Assembly (NCBI RefSeq): GCF_900114475.1
Contig: NZ_FOTE01000007.1
Location: 176,218 to 240,217, forward strand
Source of the DNA: Paenibacillus sp. 1_12
Lineage (GTDB): Bacteria; Bacillota; Bacilli; Paenibacillales; NBRC-103111
Reading direction: 5' to 3'
DNA length: 64,000 nt
Shown here: positions 60,911-64,000 of the stretch, in pieces
Numbering within the stretch: position 1 is the first letter of the stretch
Layout: each line of letters begins with the position of its first letter
Position numbers and translations under genes: made by a program
The notes under the pieces: generated by a model
What the model saw: only the letters and a program-made list of their open reading frames with translations
Database searches by the model: none
What the model was told of the DNA's origin: nothing

Positions 60911-62023
60911 ATGTCTCAATCGTATCTTCCCAATATCAGCCCGCTAAATACACTTACAAGTGACGATGCTATTAACCTGTTAGTATCGTCTACCGCGTTG
61001 GAAGAATTGGGATTAAGACAGCTTATTCATGTAGATAGCGTAAAGCCGATTTCTGTTTGGCCTGCTGAAGCAATGGACATAGAAGCAATAGGAGATCCAG
61101 ATGTAACAGAAATAGCAGGAGCTTCGCTTCCTTCAGCTGTTAATCTAATTTACGTGGCAAATGCAGGCAACGATAATGTATCTGTCATAGACGGAAATAC
61201 GAATACCGTCATAGCCACCGTTGCTGTGGGTAGTATACCATTTGGAGTAGGGGTAAATTCTAACACAAACCGAATTTACGTGGCTAACCTTGTAAGTAAT
61301 AATGTCTCTGTCATAGACGGAATTACCAATACCGTGATTGCTACTGTTACAGTCGGTAATTCACCATTTGGAGTAGGAGTAAATCCTAATACAAATCTCA
61401 TTTACGCTGTAAATCTTTCTGGCAGCAATGTCTCCGTCATTAGTGGACTTTCCAATACCGTCATAGCCACCGTAGCAGTGGGTATAGGGCCACAGGGTAT
61501 AGAAGTCAACCCCATCACCAACCGAATTTATGTGGCAAATAGCACCAATAACAATGTCTCCGTCATTAGCGGAATTACCAATACAGTCGTAGCCACTGTT
61601 AGTGTAGGTTTTGAACCCGTGGGTATAGGGATAAATCCCATCGACAACCGAATTTACGTGACAAATTCCGCCAGCAACAATGTCTCCGTCATTAGTGGAC
61701 TTTCCAATACCGTCATAGCTACCGTTACAGTCGGTAACGACCCTGAGTTTGGAGTCGCAGTGAATCCTAACACAAACTTAATTTATGTGGTAAATATAAA
61801 CAGCGGTAATGTTTCTGTCATAGACGGTAATGCCAATACCGTCATATCGACTATTCCAGTGGGTAGTCAACCATATGACGTAAGTGTGAATTCGCTAACG
61901 AATGGGATATATGTTGGAAACAATGGAGGTAACAATACTTCCGTCATAGACGGAAATACGAATACGATCATAGCCACCTTTGCAGTTGGTAATGGGCCAA
62001 CTGGTGTAAAAGTAAATCCTTAA
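60911..62023 (+). CDS. YVTN-type seven-bladed beta-propeller with spore-surface-type leader
   Basis: 370 residues. Residues 1-36 (MSQSYLPNISPLNTLTSDDA, INLLVSSTALEELGL) closely match the N-terminus of the collagen-like protein at 63427, a leader type found in BclA-like proteins of Bacillaceae and Paenibacillaceae. From about residue 75 there are seven YVTN blades of about 42 residues, each with NxIYVxN, NVSVIDG and NTVIATVxVG. No Sec signal peptide. Probably a spore coat or exosporium protein; the propeller may bind a ligand or polymer. ATG behind GAAAGGGGATTTG. Repeats are near-identical in places and so prone to slippage. Confidence 0.8.
   Translation: MSQSYLPNISPLNTLTSDDAINLLVSSTALEELGLRQLIHVDSVKPISVWPAEAMDIEAIGDPDVTEIAGASLPSAVNLIYVANAGNDNVSVIDGNTNTVIATVAVGSIPFGVGVNSNTNRIYVANLVSNNVSVIDGITNTVIATVTVGNSPFGVGVNPNTNLIYAVNLSGSNVSVISGLSNTVIATVAVGIGPQGIEVNPITNRIYVANSTNNNVSVISGITNTVVATVSVGFEPVGIGINPIDNRIYVTNSASNNVSVISGLSNTVIATVTVGNDPEFGVAVNPNTNLIYVVNINSGNVSVIDGNANTVISTIPVGSQPYDVSVNSLTNGIYVGNNGGNNTSVIDGNTNTIIATFAVGNGPTGVKVNP
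61141..62020 (+). repeat. Seven tandem YVTN blade repeats
   Basis: About 126-bp repeats; the NVSVI strand recurs seven times (DNVSVIDG, NNVSVIDG, SNVSVISG, NNVSVISG twice, GNVSVIDG, NNTSVIDG), giving one closed seven-bladed propeller. Confidence 0.85.
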
Positions 62024-62160
62024 TGGGAAGTTCATGACAATACATTGGAACAGCAACTATTTATGACCCAACAAGCTATTTACTGGACTAGTTTATTTGC
62101 CATGTTGCGATGAGTTAACGAGCGTATAGGGGGACAAGTGATTGAATTCGAGGTGAAACC

Positions 62161-63255
62161 ATGATTACAATTAGCCTTTGTATGATCGTAAAAAACGAAA
62201 AAGATACTCTGGAAAGATGTATACAATCCGTTAAGAATGCTGTAGATGAAATCATCATCGTAGATACCGGGTCGACAGATCATACCAAAGAAATCGCAAT
62301 GAATTGGACTTCTCACGTTATTGATTTTGAATGGAATCACAATTTTTCAGCAGCTCGAAATCGTTCTTTTACGGAAGCCACAATGGACTACATTCTTTGG
62401 CTGGATGCGGACGATGTGCTATTAGCTGAGGATCTAAATAAGCTGCTGCATCTAAAGGAATCTCTATCTCCTGTTGTTGATGCTATTTCCATGCCCTATC
62501 ATTGTGATTTTGATGAGTATGGGAACATCACATTAAACGTGCGACGCGTAAGACTAGTGAAACGTTTAAAAAACTATCGCTGGTTTGGTGAGGTTCACGA
62601 AGATTTGTCAATAGGAGACGCCTCTTACTTAGACAGCGACATTGTGATTACTCACATGAAAAATCACGATATCTCAGAACCTGATCGGAATTTAAGGATT
62701 TATAAACACCTCTTGTCTTCAGGGAAGGACTTTACACCAAGGGATATCCTGCACTATGCTATGGAACTTCATCGACATCGCTTATATGACGAAGCTGTAC
62801 CATACTATCTGAAAGTGATGGAAATAGAAAATCTTACTACAGAAGATAAAATCCATGTTTGCATGAAACTCGCTGATTGTTATTATTACCTTGGTAATCG
62901 AGTGAAAGAGAGGGAGTTTACATTCAAAACGTTTGAGTACGACACTCCGCGTCCAGAATTATGCTGCCGCTTGGCCTATTACTTCTATGAGAATAAGCAA
63001 TTTCCCCAAGCCGTGTACTGGTACAAACTTGCAATTGATTCACCATTACCAAGGAATCCTTGGGCCACTACCAATCATGTTAGTCGGACATGGCTGCCTC
63101 ACATGCAATTGGGTCATTGTTATTACGAACTAGGTGAATATGAATTATCTTATCATCATAATAAATCTGCCTTAGAATTCGTTCCAAACAACCGAGGAAT
63201 TATCAATAATATCCATCTTCTTGCAAAACTGATAACACGAAAAAAATCGAATTAA
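62161..63255 (+). CDS. Family 2 glycosyltransferase with TPR-like C-terminus
   Basis: 364 residues. GT-A fold: ITISLCMIVKNEKDTLERCI at the start, IIVDTGSTDHT, and the DxD-type motif LWLDADDVL near residue 82. After about residue 195, alternating helices (ALHYAMELHRHRLYDEAVPYYLKVM, CYYYLGNRVKEREF) are TPR-like. It is a cytoplasmic enzyme, probably adding sugar to a protein. It lies between the YVTN and collagen-like genes, which points to glycosylation of a spore-surface protein. ATG at 62161 behind CGAGGTGAAACC. Confidence 0.85.
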   Translation: MITISLCMIVKNEKDTLERCIQSVKNAVDEIIIVDTGSTDHTKEIAMNWTSHVIDFEWNHNFSAARNRSFTEATMDYILWLDADDVLLAEDLNKLLHLKESLSPVVDAISMPYHCDFDEYGNITLNVRRVRLVKRLKNYRWFGEVHEDLSIGDASYLDSDIVITHMKNHDISEPDRNLRIYKHLLSSGKDFTPRDILHYAMELHRHRLYDEAVPYYLKVMEIENLTTEDKIHVCMKLADCYYYLGNRVKEREFTFKTFEYDTPRPELCCRLAYYFYENKQFPQAVYWYKLAIDSPLPRNPWATTNHVSRTWLPHMQLGHCYYELGEYELSYHHNKSALEFVPNNRGIINNIHLLAKLITRKKSN

Positions 63256-63414
63256 TATCCTGTTCATAATTACAATTCTTCGGTTGATTAGGGAGACTAT
63301 GAAAGTTAAAGAAAATTATGAATAAGAAGACTCATGAAGGATACTCTGTGCATCCGGCTACACGATTTCTGGTAAGCGCCATTATGAACAGTAGGATTTT
63401 TCAATCTCTTATGA

Positions 63415-64000
<586 letters not shown>

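Overview
The window looks like chromosome from a low-to-mid GC, spore-forming Firmicute, most likely Paenibacillus or a close relative. The evidence is the strong AGGAGG-type ribosome binding sites, frequent TTG and GTG starts, Lpl-type sugar ABC permeases paired with a large membrane-anchored AraC regulator, an M56/BlaI pair, an ECF sigma factor with a Sigma_reg-type anti-sigma, and BclA-like collagen protein with a spore-surface type leader. No rRNA, tRNA, CRISPR array or intact mobile element was seen. There is one short IS30-type transposase remnant near 58.8 kb.

Layout. 0-13 kb is a mosaic of small stand-alone genes: a RarD-like transporter (cut by the left edge), a Nudix hydrolase, an iron alcohol dehydrogenase with a candidate cre site, a histidine phosphatase, a decayed P-loop protein, an APH-type kinase, a GlcG/HbpS-like protein, a DHA2 efflux gene broken by an in-frame TGA, a TPR protein, a methyltransferase, an lmrA/lmrB-like pair whose repressor start is frameshifted, and msrA. 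13.1-23.1 kb is one operon for uptake and breakdown of pectin-type oligouronides: two permeases, a binding lipoprotein, two paralogous oligogalacturonate-lyase-like propellers, two Gfo/Idh/MocA oxidoreductases and the AraC regulator. 23.5-37.7 kb is again mixed: GNAT, an amidohydrolase with an in-frame TAA, an APH kinase, a YdcF-like protein, a transglutaminase-like protein, a minus-strand isomerase/propeller/isomerase cluster, an EamA transporter, Nudix and phosphatase genes, a pentapeptide-repeat gene with a candidate LexA box in its promoter, a BlaI/M56 pair in which the M56 protein carries a LolA/RseB-like C-terminus, and a P-loop kinase. 37.8-40.5 kb is an ABC-2 exporter.

42.2-58.6 kb is the most interesting block. 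A ribose/xylose-type sugar ABC transporter and a 1398-residue secreted GH36-like glycosidase with nested carbohydrate-binding modules are followed by a GntR/FCD regulator and a nine-gene run. That run encodes an SDR, a UlaG-like metallo-hydrolase, a mutarotase-like protein, a D-2-hydroxyacid dehydrogenase, a free-standing lipoyl domain, E1-alpha, E1-beta, a bare E2 catalytic domain and a second SDR. Both promoters (transporter and regulator) carry the same TGTTAACA / TGTTGACA pair exactly 20 bp apart, the second copy overlapping the -35 box. This ties the halves together as one GntR regulon. The gene content (no sugar kinase, isomerase or aldolase) suggests an oxidative sugar route that ends in an acyl-CoA through an acetoin-dehydrogenase-like complex with a split E2 and no local E3. 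I do not know a described pathway with this exact set.

58.7-60.6 kb holds a T-box-like terminator remnant, the IS30 scar, and an ECF sigma/anti-sigma pair behind its own ECF-type promoter. 60.9-64 kb is a probable spore-surface cluster: a seven-bladed YVTN propeller and a collagen-like protein share the same N-terminal leader, with a GT2 glycosyltransferase between them. The collagen gene runs off the right edge.
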